DNA of 64,000 nt from Natronococcus sp. A-GB1 (lineage in GTDB: Archaea > Halobacteriota > Halobacteria > Halobacteriales > Natrialbaceae), in the NCBI RefSeq assembly GCF_029688845.1, contig NZ_JARUKW010000016.1, positions 56,110 through 120,109 on the forward strand, read 5' to 3'. The position numbers and the translations under genes were made by a program. Shown piece after piece: positions 37,034 through 46,151 of the stretch (position 1 is the first letter of the stretch; each line of letters starts with the position of its first letter). The notes beneath the pieces are model-generated. The model had not been told where the DNA came from. It was given only the letters and a program-made list of their open reading frames with translations, and searched no databases.

Positions 37034-37510
37034 ATGACAGTTGCCTCTCGACTCATGAGCCACAGCGATAGCGATGACGAACCCGTCGAGCGCACCGAGA
37101 CGGTCTCGGAGCCGACCGCCGACGACTCGGTAACCGACACCGCCCTCTTCCGGCTCGGTCGCGTCCTCTTCGGGGGCGTCCTCGCGTTCAACGCGATCGA
37201 CAACCTTCGCAACCTCGAGGAGCGCATCGGCTACGCCGAGTTCAAGGGAGTGCCAGAGCCCGACCGCACCGTCCCTGCGGCGAGCGTCGGCCTGCTGCTG
37301 GGCGGGCTCGGCGTCGTCCTCTGGAAGCTCCCGGCCGCGGCCGCGCTGGGGATCGCCGGCTTCCTGGCCGGAACGACACCCGTGATGCACGACTACTGGA
37401 ACCAGGACGATGAGGAATCGAAACAGCAAGAACGGATCCAGTTCCTCAAAAATACCGCGCTGTTCGGCGCTGCGCTCGCGCTCGCACGGGTCGCTCGCGG
37501 TTTGAAGTAA
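37034..37510 (+). CDS. DoxX-like membrane protein
   Basis: The protein has 158 residues from the ATG at 37034; an ATG nine codons earlier (37007) and one seven later are alternatives. After an acidic head come helices (LFRLGRVLFGGVLAFNAID, ASVGLLLGGLGVVLWKLP, AAALGIAGFLAGTTPVMHDY) of the DoxX fold. It is a second DoxX-type gene in the window, unlike the broken one at the left edge. It precedes mutS convergently. Confidence 0.8.
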   Translation: MTVASRLMSHSDSDDEPVERTETVSEPTADDSVTDTALFRLGRVLFGGVLAFNAIDNLRNLEERIGYAEFKGVPEPDRTVPAASVGLLLGGLGVVLWKLPAAAALGIAGFLAGTTPVMHDYWNQDDEESKQQERIQFLKNTALFGAALALARVARGLK

Positions 37511-37544
37511 CGCCTACCGACCGTCTTTTCTACCGTTCGCCCGC

Positions 37545-40238
37545 CTACTCCTCGAGCAGCCGCTGCAACCGGTCGAGTTCGGTCAGCGCCTCGACGGGCG
37601 TGAGGTGAGCCAGCTCGAGCGAGCGAAGCTCGGCCGCAACGTCGTCAGGAAGCCCCTGACTCCCGCCGTCGGTCGAGGCCGGGACACGGGGATCGTTCGC
37701 TCGTCTCCGCGAGTCGGGGCTGTCCCCGCCCGGTTCGTCGGCGTTTTCCGCGACGAGCTCCCGGGAGCGCTCGACGACATCCTCGGGGACGCCCGCGGCG
37801 GTCGCGACCTCGACGCCGTAGGAGCCCGTCGCCGCACCGGGGGCGATCTCGTGGTGGAAGACGACCTCGCCCTCGCGCTGTTCGACCTCGAAGTGCAGCG
37901 TGAACGCGGCCGGGAGCGCCTCGGCCAGCTCCGTCAGCGGGTGGTGGTGGGTCGCGAACAGCGTCGTCGCGCCGACCTCGTCGTGGAGGTGTTCGGTGAT
38001 CGCCTGTGCGATCGCGAGCCCGTCGGCCGTCGAGGTTCCGCGCCCGACTTCGTCTAACAGGACCAGCGAGCGCTCGTCGGCCTCCCGGAGGATGGTCGCC
38101 AGCTCGTCCATCTCCACCATGAACGTCGAGCGCCCGCCCGCGATGTCGTCGCTGGCGCCGACCCGGGTGAAGATTCGGTCGACGGGCGAAACCCGGGCCG
38201 ACTCGGCGGGGACGAAGCTGCCGACCTGTGCCAGTAGAACGATCTGGGCGACCTGGCGCATGTACGTCGACTTTCCGGACATGTTCGGTCCCGTAATTAC
38301 CGCCAGCCGTCGATCGGGCGAGAGGGTGGCACCGTTGGGGACGAACGACTCCTGGGTGCGCTCGACGACGGGGTGGCGCCCGCCCTCGATGTCGATCTCG
38401 AGCCCGTCGCTCGCCTCCTCGCCGCGTTCCGCGATCTTCGGTCGACAGTAGTCGTACTGGGCCGCGACGGTCGCAAGCGAAACCAGGGCGTCGACCGTCG
38501 CCAGCGCGTCGGCAAGCGCCTGGACGCGCTCGACCTCGTCGGCGACCGCGCTTCGCACCTCGCAGAACAGCTCGTACTCGAGCTCGTCGGCTCGCTCTTC
38601 GGCGCCGACGATCTCGTCCTCGCGTTCCTTGAGTTCGGGCGTGACGAACCGCTCGGAGTTCTTCAGGGTCTGGCGGCGCTGGTAGTCTTCGGGTACCGCC
38701 TCGAGGTTCGGGTTCGTCACCTCGATGTAGTAGCCGTGGACGGAGTTGTAGCCGACCTTCAGCGAGTCGATCCCGGTCCGCTCGCGCTCGTTGGCCTCGA
38801 GGTCGTCGATCCACTGTTTCCCGTCGCGTGCGGTTCCGCGGAGATCGTCGAGGTGGGAATCGTACCCCTCCGCAACGATCCCGCCCTCGGTGATCTCGAT
38901 GGGCGGATCCGAGACGATCGCGTCGTCGATCAGCTCGCGGACGTCGGCGAGGGGGTCGAGCTCCTCGCGTAGCTCCCGAAGCCGCGCGCAGTCGGCGTCG
39001 GCCAGTCGCTCCCGAATTTCGGGGACGACCGCCAGCGTGTCCCGGAGCGAGCGCAGGTCCCGGGCGTTGGCCCGCTCGCGGGAGATCCTGCCGATCAGTC
39101 GCTCGAGGTCGTAGACGTCCCGCAACAACTCGTGGAGGTGTTCGCGGGTCTGGACCGATCCCGTCAGCTCCTCGACGGCGTCGAGGCGGGCCTCGATCCG
39201 ATCGGGCTCGAGCAGCGGCCGGCGGAGCCAGTCTCTGAGCGCTCGCCCACCGAGCGCACTCGCGGTCTCGTCGAGGACCCCGATCAGCGTCGCGTCCTCC
39301 CGAGCGCGGACCGCACGAGGTTCGAACAGCTCGAGGCTCCGCAGGGCGACGGCGTCTAAGAGCAGGTACTCGCGAGGATCGTACCGCGTGAGGTGAGTGA
39401 GATACTCGAGCCGCCCCGTCTCGCGGTCGGTCGCCTCCGCTCCCTCGTCGGCCGCGCCCTCGCCGTCACCTGCGCCCCCACGGGCGTACTCGGCGTACTC
39501 GAGCAGAGCCCCGCAGGCCCGGATCTCGGCGTCGCCGGCCAGCAGGGTGTCGGGTTCGCCGAAGTACGTCGAGACGGTCTCGGTCGCGCGCTCGAGACCG
39601 AACGCGTCGGGGTCGAACGGCGTCACCATACAGCCCTCCGGGAGGGGGTCGGCGGAGGTGTCGGGGCCGACGACCGCCTCTGAGGGATCGAATCGGCTCA
39701 CCTCATCCGCGATCGCCTCCGTCGACGACGAGCTCGTTGCGAGGAAGTCGCCCGTCGAGACGTCGAGCAGGGCCAACGCCAGCGTCCGTTCGGGTCCGTC
39801 GTCGCGGGCGAGCGCGGCCACGAAGTTGTTGTCGTCGCTCGCGAGCAGCTCGTCCTCGGTGAGCGTGCCGGGCGTGATAACGCGGGTGACGGCCCGCTCG
39901 ACGACGCCCGGGGACTCGCCGGGTTCCTCGATCTGGTCGGCAACGGCGACCCGGTAGCCGGCCTCGAGCAGCTCCTCGATGTACGACTCGGCGTTGTCGA
40001 CCGGAATTCCGGTCATCGGATACTCCCCCGTGCTGTCCTCGCGGCTGGTCAGGGTCACCTCGAGCAGGCGGGCGGTGCGTTCGGCGGCGCCACAGAACGT
40101 CTCGTAGAAGTCCCCCACCTGAAAGAGCACGAGCGCGTCGTCGTAGCGCGCACAGAGGTCGTGGTACTGACGCATCATCGGCGTCAGCTCGTCGCGTTTC
40201 TCGGCCATCGCGTCTGGCGGGCCAAGCGCCGGATCCAT
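37545..40238 (-). CDS. mutS: DNA mismatch repair protein MutS
   Basis: The 897-residue protein has the mismatch-reading Phe-X-Glu motif in [11 protein letters not shown] near residue 44. It then has connector, lever and clamp domains, Walker [10 protein letters not shown] near residue 650, Walker [19 protein letters not shown] and the helix-turn-helix C-terminus, with a clade-specific acidic insert near residue 270. These mark a true MutS1, expected to act with MutL, which is not in the window. An upstream frame extension to 40370 is rejected because it overlaps the CHY gene antisense and lacks family residues. Confidence 0.95.
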   Translation of the reverse strand: MDPALGPPDAMAEKRDELTPMMRQYHDLCARYDDALVLFQVGDFYETFCGAAERTARLLEVTLTSREDSTGEYPMTGIPVDNAESYIEELLEAGYRVAVADQIEEPGESPGVVERAVTRVITPGTLTEDELLASDDNNFVAALARDDGPERTLALALLDVSTGDFLATSSSSTEAIADEVSRFDPSEAVVGPDTSADPLPEGCMVTPFDPDAFGLERATETVSTYFGEPDTLLAGDAEIRACGALLEYAEYARGGAGDGEGAADEGAEATDRETGRLEYLTHLTRYDPREYLLLDAVALRSLELFEPRAVRAREDATLIGVLDETASALGGRALRDWLRRPLLEPDRIEARLDAVEELTGSVQTREHLHELLRDVYDLERLIGRISRERANARDLRSLRDTLAVVPEIRERLADADCARLRELREELDPLADVRELIDDAIVSDPPIEITEGGIVAEGYDSHLDDLRGTARDGKQWIDDLEANERERTGIDSLKVGYNSVHGYYIEVTNPNLEAVPEDYQRRQTLKNSERFVTPELKEREDEIVGAEERADELEYELFCEVRSAVADEVERVQALADALATVDALVSLATVAAQYDYCRPKIAERGEEASDGLEIDIEGGRHPVVERTQESFVPNGATLSPDRRLAVITGPNMSGKSTYMRQVAQIVLLAQVGSFVPAESARVSPVDRIFTRVGASDDIAGGRSTFMVEMDELATILREADERSLVLLDEVGRGTSTADGLAIAQAITEHLHDEVGATTLFATHHHPLTELAEALPAAFTLHFEVEQREGEVVFHHEIAPGAATGSYGVEVATAAGVPEDVVERSRELVAENADEPGGDSPDSRRRANDPRVPASTDGGSQGLPDDVAAELRSLELAHLTPVEALTELDRLQRLLEE

Positions 40239-40300
40239 ACCCGCATTCGGCCGCTCGACGGGGAAATAGCTTGCTTCCCGGCCCGGCCGAGTACCGTCGG

Positions 40301-40633
40301 CTACCGCTCGAGGTAGTACTCGAGGTGGTCCGTACAGCCGGGGTTGAACGCCGCTTCGCACTCCGGGCACTGCGAGTTACTCTCGAGGTACTCGGGTGCC
40401 GTCATCGCCGTCCCGCAGGCCCCACAGAGCACCGATGGCTCGTCGAACCGGTCACGGGGCCAGACGGCCGCCTCGTGGTCGGCGACGGCGTCGTGGCAGC
40501 GAACGCAGGGGTAGTACCGCTCGCAACAGGCGAACCGGAACGCGACGACGTCGCGTTCGGTGTGGTAGTGCTGACAGCGCGTCTCGGGATCGACCTCGAG
40601 TCCGTACACCGGAGTGTCGTCGACGAGTTGCAC
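40301..40633 (-). CDS. CHY-type zinc finger protein
   Basis: A GTG start gives 110 residues dense in Cys and His: [47 protein letters not shown] and [12 protein letters not shown]. This is the CHY zinc finger found in Pirh2-like proteins and stand-alone archaeal homologues, expected to bind three or more zinc ions. No ATG is available; GTG at 40633 precedes the conserved part by a dozen residues. Function unknown. Confidence 0.8.
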   Translation of the reverse strand: MQLVDDTPVYGLEVDPETRCQHYHTERDVVAFRFACCERYYPCVRCHDAVADHEAAVWPRDRFDEPSVLCGACGTAMTAPEYLESNSQCPECEAAFNPGCTDHLEYYLER

Positions 40634-40739
40634 GGTCGCCTCGAGGACGGGGAACGGTTTCGTCGTTTCGACGAGTCGCGGCGAAAAACGGTAGACTGGG
40701 ATGTGATCGACGGGAGCTGTCCGACTCGAGAGCGGCGGG

Positions 40740-41300
40740 CTACTCGAAGGCCTTCGTGTCGCCGCGGCGGTAGCGACCGAGCCGTCGGTACCCCTGGACG
40801 ACGCCGTCCTCGTCGAGTTCGATCTCGTAGCGGCCGATGATGTCCTGGGTGTCCGGGACGGCCGAGCGTTCGATGACCTCGACGACGGCCCGCCAGCCCT
40901 CGTCCATCGGCGAGATCTCGCTGACGCCGTCGAACTCGTGACCGATGAGCTTGCCGGCGGTCGACTGAACGATCTTCCGAATCGCAAGGACGCCCTCGAT
41001 CTGATCCTTGCCGTCGACGTCACCCGTGTCGACGTCCTCGGGGTCGGTCGCCTCCTCGTCGGCCATCTCGGCCGACTGGACGTCCTCTTGCTCTTCGTTC
41101 TCGGCCTCCGCTGACTGGTCTTGGTCGTCGTCCTGGTCCTCCTGTTCCTGTTCGTCGGCTGATTGGCTGTCGCTCACGGTTGGATCACTCTCATCGTGCT
41201 GATAACAGAACCCGTCGTCCTGGGCCGGGCGGGAGCACCGCTCTCCGTCCCCGGTACGCGCCCGACACTGGTCCGCTGTGTTCGATTCGGCTTCGGCCAT
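40740..41300 (-). CDS. gvpO: Gas vesicle protein GvpO with zinc-motif N-terminus
   Basis: In the 186-residue protein the C-terminal 95 residues are GvpO (GVLAIRKIVQSTAGKLIGHE, EGWRAVVEVIERSAVPDTQD, IGRYEIELDEDG). Before it lie about 55 acidic Gln/Glu/Asp residues. At the very N-terminus is a Cys-X9-Cys-X9-Cys-X2-His motif (C12, C22, C32, H35), not part of the core family. GvpO is needed for vesicle formation in haloarchaea. Last gene of the gvpA-N-O transcript. Confidence 0.9.
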   Translation of the reverse strand: MAEAESNTADQCRARTGDGERCSRPAQDDGFCYQHDESDPTVSDSQSADEQEQEDQDDDQDQSAEAENEEQEDVQSAEMADEEATDPEDVDTGDVDGKDQIEGVLAIRKIVQSTAGKLIGHEFDGVSEISPMDEGWRAVVEVIERSAVPDTQDIIGRYEIELDEDGVVQGYRRLGRYRRGDTKAFE

Positions 41301-41304
41301 CGTC

Positions 41305-42348
41305 TTAGAGCGCGTCGCTGATTGCGTCGCGGAGCTCGTCGATCCCGTCGCCCTCGCCGGCGATCTTCGGTGCGAGGACGTCCGTGAACACGTCGACGAG
41401 CAGCTCGTCGTCGAACTCCTCGGCGCCGTCCTCGGCGAAGACCGACAATCCCTCCGCCGCGGTGATCGCCGCGCGGGTCCCGACGACGACGTCGAGTTCG
41501 TCACGGAGTGCTCGGATCGCATCGACTACTTGTTCGATCGTCTCCTCGGGTACGTCGACGTGGGCGGCGACGATCTCGCGTTCGGTCTCGGCGTCGTAGT
41601 AGTCGACGTTGACGCCGACGAACCGGTCGAGCAGCGCGTCCTGCTGTTCGTGGACGCCCGCGTACTCGACGTCGTTCGAGGTCACGAGCAGCCGGAACTC
41701 GGGGTGGACGTCGATTGTCCGATCCTCGCCGTGTTTCCCCGGTCGCTCGAGGACCCCTTCCTCGAGCACCGACAGCAGGACGTTGTGAGCTGTGGGATCG
41801 CTCCGCGAGAACTCGTTGTAGACGAGCGTCGCGCCCTCCTTGACCGCGACCGAGAGCGGGTTGTCGACCCACCGCTCACGGACGACCTCGGTGGTCTTGC
41901 TGACGCCGCTGACGAACTGGTCGCGCTCCTCGTAGCGCTCGCCGCCGGAGTGGGTACCGACGAGTTCGGCGGTACCGACGGCCTCGTCACCGTTGATCCA
42001 GACCACCGGACGGCCGCGCTTGGCGGCCGCCGACAACGCGAGCGCCGTCTTCCCGCAGCCGGTCGGACCGATAAGGTGGACCGGCTGGTCGGCCTCGAGC
42101 CAGCCGGTGATCCGGTCTCGAACCGACGCGACCGCGTCGGTCTCGATGAACGGATCGGGGGCGATCTCCTCGGGGCTCGAGAGCGGTGATCCGTCCGAAC
42201 CGCCGGAACTGCCGGAGCCGCCGCTCGTCCCGTTCGACGCGCGTTCTTTCTTGGCCATCTTCTTCGCCTTCCGACGCTTCTTCTTGCTTCGATCCGACCT
42301 GATCTTCCGGCCACGAACCTTGCGGTCCCGCGAAGACGAATCCCCCAT
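41305..42348 (-). CDS. gvpN: Gas vesicle AAA ATPase GvpN
   Basis: The 347-residue protein has a Lys/Arg-rich head (KVRGRKIRSDRSKKKRRKAK), a flexible Gly/Ser linker and a MoxR-type AAA core: Walker A LIGPTGCGKT near residue 95, Walker B block GATLVYNEFSRSDP, sensor 1 LLVTSNDVEYAGV, and a lid. GvpN helps vesicles grow from bicones to cylinders. It lies four bases upstream of gvpO and five downstream of gvpA. Confidence 0.94.
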   Translation of the reverse strand: MGDSSSRDRKVRGRKIRSDRSKKKRRKAKKMAKKERASNGTSGGSGSSGGSDGSPLSSPEEIAPDPFIETDAVASVRDRITGWLEADQPVHLIGPTGCGKTALALSAAAKRGRPVVWINGDEAVGTAELVGTHSGGERYEERDQFVSGVSKTTEVVRERWVDNPLSVAVKEGATLVYNEFSRSDPTAHNVLLSVLEEGVLERPGKHGEDRTIDVHPEFRLLVTSNDVEYAGVHEQQDALLDRFVGVNVDYYDAETEREIVAAHVDVPEETIEQVVDAIRALRDELDVVVGTRAAITAAEGLSVFAEDGAEEFDDELLVDVFTDVLAPKIAGEGDGIDELRDAISDAL

Positions 42349-42353
42349 GTGGA

Positions 42354-42638
42354 TTATTCGGAGGCGGACTGTGGCGAGGACTCCGGTCGCTCTTCGATCT
42401 CGAGCTCCTCGAGGTCCTCGAGATCGCCCTCTGCGGTCGCTTGCTCAATTTTTGAGATCTCCTCCGCGTAGTGGAGGAAGGTGTCGACGGAGGCGACGAC
42501 GACGCGGGCTTCGATCGTCAGGAGCTCGATGCCGACGACCGAGACGCGCGCCCAGACGTCGATGACGACGCCCTTGTCGAGAACACGGTCCAGTACTTCC
42601 GCGAGACTCGAGGCGTCTGGTCTTCGTTGGGATGCCAT
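42354..42638 (-). CDS. gvpA: Gas vesicle shell protein GvpA
   Basis: The 94-residue protein contains the canonical GvpA core [20 protein letters not shown], the beta-hairpin [19 protein letters not shown] and [16 protein letters not shown]. GvpA polymerises into ribs that form the gas-tight wall. Its C-terminus carries an acidic tail of about 25 residues, longer than in the Halobacterium p-vac protein (about 76 residues). It is the first gene of the minus-strand transcript, divergent from gvpF. Confidence 0.96.
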   Translation of the reverse strand: MASQRRPDASSLAEVLDRVLDKGVVIDVWARVSVVGIELLTIEARVVVASVDTFLHYAEEISKIEQATAEGDLEDLEELEIEERPESSPQSASE

Positions 42639-42870
42639 TGTATCCCGGCGTTCTCGCGCGACCGGTAACAGTACTGTCGCTGCGCATGCAAGCTAATCCT
42701 CGGGCCGAGGGGTGTACTCGGCGACACTGCGCCTGCAAGCACCACCATAACGCGCGCGGGAGCCTTATCGACACGACGAGTTGTCGATTCAGTAGCTCTT
42801 ATCTTATGGTACGGACACACACCTCGTTCGGACGGTTCGACCGATCGCATCGACGGACGGTGATGCTGTC
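42639..42870. promoter_or_regulatory. Divergent gvpA/gvpF promoter region
   Basis: The 232 bases separate the two gas vesicle transcripts. For gvpF, CTTATCTTATGG (about 42798-42808) is a likely TATA element, giving a leader of some 40 bases. For gvpA a weak GATTAGC on the minus strand (about 42691-42697) is the best candidate. In other haloarchaea GvpE binds just upstream of the gvpA BRE; no confident GvpE box could be read here. Confidence 0.5.
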
Positions 42871-43497
42871 GTGAGTCACAGGTACGTCTACGGCGTCGTC
42901 GAGGCGAGCGACGACGTCGAGTTCGAGACGGACGCGGTCGGCGACGCGGACCGCGTCTACACGATCTCCCACCGCCGTTACGCGGCGGTCGTCTCGGACA
43001 TCGACACGACCGAGCCCGAGGAGACCGACGAGGACGCCCAGCGCCACGACGACGTGCTCCGGGAAATCATGGAGTACGAGGGCGGGCAGACGATCGTCCC
43101 GATGCGGTTCGGGATGGCGTTCGAGGGCGACCGCGAGCTGAAAAACGTCCTCCGGAACGCACAGCCGGCGTTTCGCCGCGCCCTGCGGGACATCGACGGG
43201 AAGATCGAACTCGGCCTCAAGCTCGTCGAGGAGGAAGAGGCCGACGTTGACCGCGAAGCAGTCGAGGACGACGTCGCCGACCACCTCGAGCCGATCGCCG
43301 AGCAGTCGGTGCCGAACGACCTGTTTAGCGACCGGCTAGTGTTCAACCGGTCGTACCTGGTCGAGAAGGACGACCGGGAGGCGTTCGACGACGCGGTCGC
43401 CGAGCTCGAAGATGAGTACGAGGGGCAGCTTCTCGTCCGGTATACGGGGCCGTTCGCGCCGTACAGCTTCGTCGACGTCAAGATCGGGGCCCAGTAA
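42871..43497 (+). CDS. gvpF: Gas vesicle protein GvpF
   Basis: The 208-residue protein from a GTG start belongs to the GvpF/L family: YVYGVVEASDDVEFE, the block IVPMRFGMAFEGDRELKNVL and the ending YTGPFAPYSFVDVKI. GvpF binds GvpA and helps start vesicle assembly. It is the first gene of the plus-strand gvp operon, in the position held by gvpD or gvpE in Halobacterium plasmids. Confidence 0.94.
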   Translation: MSHRYVYGVVEASDDVEFETDAVGDADRVYTISHRRYAAVVSDIDTTEPEETDEDAQRHDDVLREIMEYEGGQTIVPMRFGMAFEGDRELKNVLRNAQPAFRRALRDIDGKIELGLKLVEEEEADVDREAVEDDVADHLEPIAEQSVPNDLFSDRLVFNRSYLVEKDDREAFDDAVAELEDEYEGQLLVRYTGPFAPYSFVDVKIGAQ

Positions 43498-43499
43498 CC

Positions 43500-43754
43500 A
43501 TGTTCGTGCTCGACGATCTCCTGTTCCGGCCGTTCATCGGTATCGTCGACGCGTTACACTCGATCGCGCTCGACGAACTGTACGACCTGAACGAACTCGA
43601 GGACCAGCTCAAGGAGAACCAGCTGCTGTACGAACTCGGCGAACGGCCCGAGGCGGAGTACCGCGAACGCAAAGAAGAACTCGAGGAGGAGATCGAGATC
43701 GCTCGCGAGGTCCACGAGCGGTTCTCGAGCAGCCGCGTAGAGGTGAAACGATAA
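43500..43754 (+). CDS. gvpG: Gas vesicle protein GvpG
   Basis: The 84-residue protein starts MFVLDDLLFRPFIGIVDALH, the family signature, followed by a long charged helix (ERPEAEYRERKEELEEEIEI). It is an accessory assembly protein found with GvpF and GvpL. It starts two bases after gvpF and its TAA shares a base with the gvpH ATG. Confidence 0.93.
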   Translation: MFVLDDLLFRPFIGIVDALHSIALDELYDLNELEDQLKENQLLYELGERPEAEYRERKEELEEEIEIAREVHERFSSSRVEVKR

Positions 43755-44257
43755 TGCCCGACCACACCGACGATCCGATCGAACCGAACGACGACCGCGA
43801 CGACCGCTCCGGCCACTGGCTGACGAGCCTGCTGTCGGCGCTCGAGTCGCTCGAGCGCCGCGACTTGTCGTCGACCGGTCGCAGACGGCGACGGTCGATG
43901 AACCTGAACTACGACGTTTCCGTCGGCTCCGGACTCGATCGGGCAATCGACAGGGTTCGGACGCCGACCGACGGCAACCGAATCCGGGAACGAACACGGC
44001 GCTCACGCCGTTCGCCCTCCCCGGACGGCCACGTGACCTCCCGGCTGCACGACGACGAGCTGCTCGTCACAGCCGACGTCGCCGGAACGGACTCGAGCGA
44101 CGTTACGGTCGGGTTCGACGGGGACGAACTCGTCGTCGCCGTCTCCGGGACCGAACTCGGTCGGGTCGACGTCCCCTGGGAAGATCGGACGTCACGAGCA
44201 ACGTTCAAAAACGGCGTCCTCACCGTCGCCGTCGAGCCCGTGGAGGACGATCAATGA
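43754..44257 (+). CDS. gvpH: Gas vesicle protein GvpH (Hsp20-like)
   Basis: In this 167-residue protein the C-terminal 70 residues form an alpha-crystallin-like beta sandwich (LLVTADVAGTDSSDVTVGFD, FKNGVLTVAVEP). The N-terminal half is disordered and Arg/Ser-rich (RRDLSSTGRRRRRSM). GvpH is a small heat-shock-type stabiliser that interacts with GvpI in haloarchaea. It overlaps both neighbours (TAATG upstream, ATGA downstream). Confidence 0.9.
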   Translation: MPDHTDDPIEPNDDRDDRSGHWLTSLLSALESLERRDLSSTGRRRRRSMNLNYDVSVGSGLDRAIDRVRTPTDGNRIRERTRRSRRSPSPDGHVTSRLHDDELLVTADVAGTDSSDVTVGFDGDELVVAVSGTELGRVDVPWEDRTSRATFKNGVLTVAVEPVEDDQ

Positions 44258-45165
44258 GCGAGGACGACGAAACCTTCGAGGAACTGCTCTCGGAGGCCGA
44301 GTCGAGCCTCGAGAACCTCGAGGAGTCGCTCGAGGGCGTCGACACTCCCGACGAGCTCGGCGACGGCGAACTCGAGGAGCTGCTCGGCGACGTCGACACG
44401 CTCGTTCGGGTGGCCCAGGAGACAACCGAGCTGCTCGAGTCGCTCGACCTGACGGAGCTGCCGGAGGCCGTCGACGGCGACGAGCTGCTCGAGGCGATCG
44501 AGACGGGCGAGATTCCCGATGCGCTGGCCGACGAAGAGACCGGCGCGAGCGACGTCGTCAACTTCACGGAGCTGTTCTCGGCGCTCGACCTGTTGAGTAT
44601 GTGGGACGCCGCCGACCTGACCGAGATCTGGGAGGAGAAACGGGAACTCGACGAGGCGACCGACGAACTCGGTGACGGCGAGGACGACGGCGCCCTCGAG
44701 GACGCCGCCGAGACGATCGTCGACGAGGGCACCGACCTGGTCGGCGACGAGGACGGCGACGGCCTCCTCGACGATATCGACGCCAGGGAGGCGGCGATGG
44801 AGGCGTTCGAGAAACCCGACATCGAGGAGGATCCGGAGGCCTACCAGGTGTTCATCCAGCAGCAGGCGATGCGCGGGATCGACAGCTTCCGGGACGCCCT
44901 GCTCGAGACCCACGAGACGTTTCAGGAGCTCTACGAGACCAATCGAGAGAAGATGCGACGGGAGGACACGACCCCGTCCTCGCGGAACCCGACCGCCGCC
45001 TCGACGTTGCCGACCGAGCGGCGGGACATCGGCACCAGCGATACGCGCCACTCGACGGTGCCACAGCAGGTCAAGCTCTCGACGGCGCCGACTCGACGGC
45101 GCATCTACGGCCGTCGGTTCGAACTCGAACTCGAGCGAAAACGACGCCAACAGAACAATGACTAA
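44254..45165 (+). CDS. Large acidic protein at the gvpI position
   Basis: The 303-residue protein starts inside the gvpH stop (ATGA). Residues 1-215 are very acidic and helical (TFEELLSEAESSLENLEESL, TELFSALDLLSMWDAADLTE, YQVFIQQQAMRGIDSFRDAL). The last 70 are basic (TVPQQVKLSTAPTRRRIYGR, LELERKRRQQNND). In Halobacterium the gene here is gvpI, a protein about half this size and basic, so this may be a GvpI fused to an acidic domain or a different protein in its place. Operon overlap makes a gas vesicle role very likely. Confidence 0.75.
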   Translation: MSEDDETFEELLSEAESSLENLEESLEGVDTPDELGDGELEELLGDVDTLVRVAQETTELLESLDLTELPEAVDGDELLEAIETGEIPDALADEETGASDVVNFTELFSALDLLSMWDAADLTEIWEEKRELDEATDELGDGEDDGALEDAAETIVDEGTDLVGDEDGDGLLDDIDAREAAMEAFEKPDIEEDPEAYQVFIQQQAMRGIDSFRDALLETHETFQELYETNREKMRREDTTPSSRNPTAASTLPTERRDIGTSDTRHSTVPQQVKLSTAPTRRRIYGRRFELELERKRRQQNND

Positions 45166-45310
45166 CACCCTATCCGACAGCCGACCGAAGCAACCGAGTA
45201 TCGCCGGCCGATCCTCGAGCGGCAACGCTCGCACAGTCGGCACGATCACGGCTGAACGACCGATCCGAGGCAGCGGCGCGCACGGCCGAGGTGGTTGTCG
45301 TGGTCGATGA
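45158..45310 (+). CDS. Possible 50-residue basic protein between the gvpI position and gvpJ
   Basis: An ATG overlaps the preceding stop (ATGACTAA) and opens 50 codons rich in Arg, Ser, Gly and Thr (SDSRPKQPSIAGRSSSGNAR), ending inside the gvpJ start. The 134-base spacing between the preceding stop and gvpJ is unusual in an operon where all other junctions overlap or nearly touch, so something may be encoded. Composition gives no clear preference between this frame and the gvpJ frame, which is also open here. Confidence 0.3.
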   Translation: MTNTLSDSRPKQPSIAGRSSSGNARTVGTITAERPIRGSGAHGRGGCRGR

Positions 45311-45803
45311 GTTCCAGCCGAGCCGACAGAAGGCCGACCTCGCCGAGGTCGTCGAGATGCTCCTCGACAAGGGGATCGTCATCAACGCCGACATCGCCGT
45401 CTCGATCGGCGACACCCAGCTGCTCGGCGTTCAGCTCCGGGCCGCGATTGCCTCCTTCGAGACCGCGGCGAAGTACGGCCTCGAGTTCCCCGAGGGGACG
45501 GACATGCAACGCCTCGCCGAGGCCGTCGACGACCCCGAACTCGCCGAGGAGCGACAGTCGACCGCCCCGATCGATCCGACCCGAGGCGTCAACGTGACGG
45601 CCGAATCCGATGCCGAATCCGGCGGAGACGGCAACGATCCGGAGTCGGACGGCGAGGACAGCGAGGAGGACGTTACGCCCGCCCACCCCGGGTTCAGTCC
45701 CGATCCCGATCGGCCGACCAGCGGCGGGTACGACCTGCTCAGCGACGACTCCGACGACGAGGAATCGGCGGACGACGGAACCGAATCGGAGGGTGACGAG
45801 TAA
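45300..45803 (+). CDS. gvpJ: Gas vesicle protein GvpJ
   Basis: The 167-residue GvpA-related minor protein contains KADLAEVVEMLLDKGIVINA, ADIAVSIGDTQLLGVQLRAA and FETAAKYGLEFPEGTDM. An acidic tail of about 85 residues follows. The GTG at 45300 is chosen because GAGGTG (45289-45294) sits at ribosome-binding distance; GTG at 45291 is possible. GvpJ and GvpM are thought to seed or cap vesicle tips. Confidence 0.9.
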   Translation: MVDEFQPSRQKADLAEVVEMLLDKGIVINADIAVSIGDTQLLGVQLRAAIASFETAAKYGLEFPEGTDMQRLAEAVDDPELAEERQSTAPIDPTRGVNVTAESDAESGGDGNDPESDGEDSEEDVTPAHPGFSPDPDRPTSGGYDLLSDDSDDEESADDGTESEGDE

Positions 45804-45806
45804 TCC

Positions 45807-46151
45807 ATGTCGACGATCGACGTCGGCGACGGCGAGAACGCGCGCGACGGGCTGTTGACGCTCGTCATCGCCGTCGTCGAGATCCTGATCGAGGCCCTCG
45901 AGGGCGAGGCCGTCCGGCGCATGGAGTCGGGCGATCTCACCGACGAGGAGATCGAACGCCTCGGTGGCCAGCTCGCGACGATCGAGGCCGAGATCGAACA
46001 GCTCAAGCAGGACGAGGGGATCGAGGACGGCGTCGACGACCTCCGCGGCGAGCTGGACGGACTCGTCACCGACGCGATCGAACAGCTCCAGGGCGAAACG
46101 ACCGCCTCGAACAAGCCCGGCTACTCCGTGTTCGGGGGTGAAGAGCAGTGA
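45807..46151 (+). CDS. gvpK: Gas vesicle protein GvpK
   Basis: The 114-residue protein carries the family block [39 protein letters not shown] and a coiled-coil-like helix. It is essential for vesicle formation. It begins three bases after the gvpJ stop and its stop overlaps the gvpL start. Confidence 0.94.
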   Translation: MSTIDVGDGENARDGLLTLVIAVVEILIEALEGEAVRRMESGDLTDEEIERLGGQLATIEAEIEQLKQDEGIEDGVDDLRGELDGLVTDAIEQLQGETTASNKPGYSVFGGEEQ

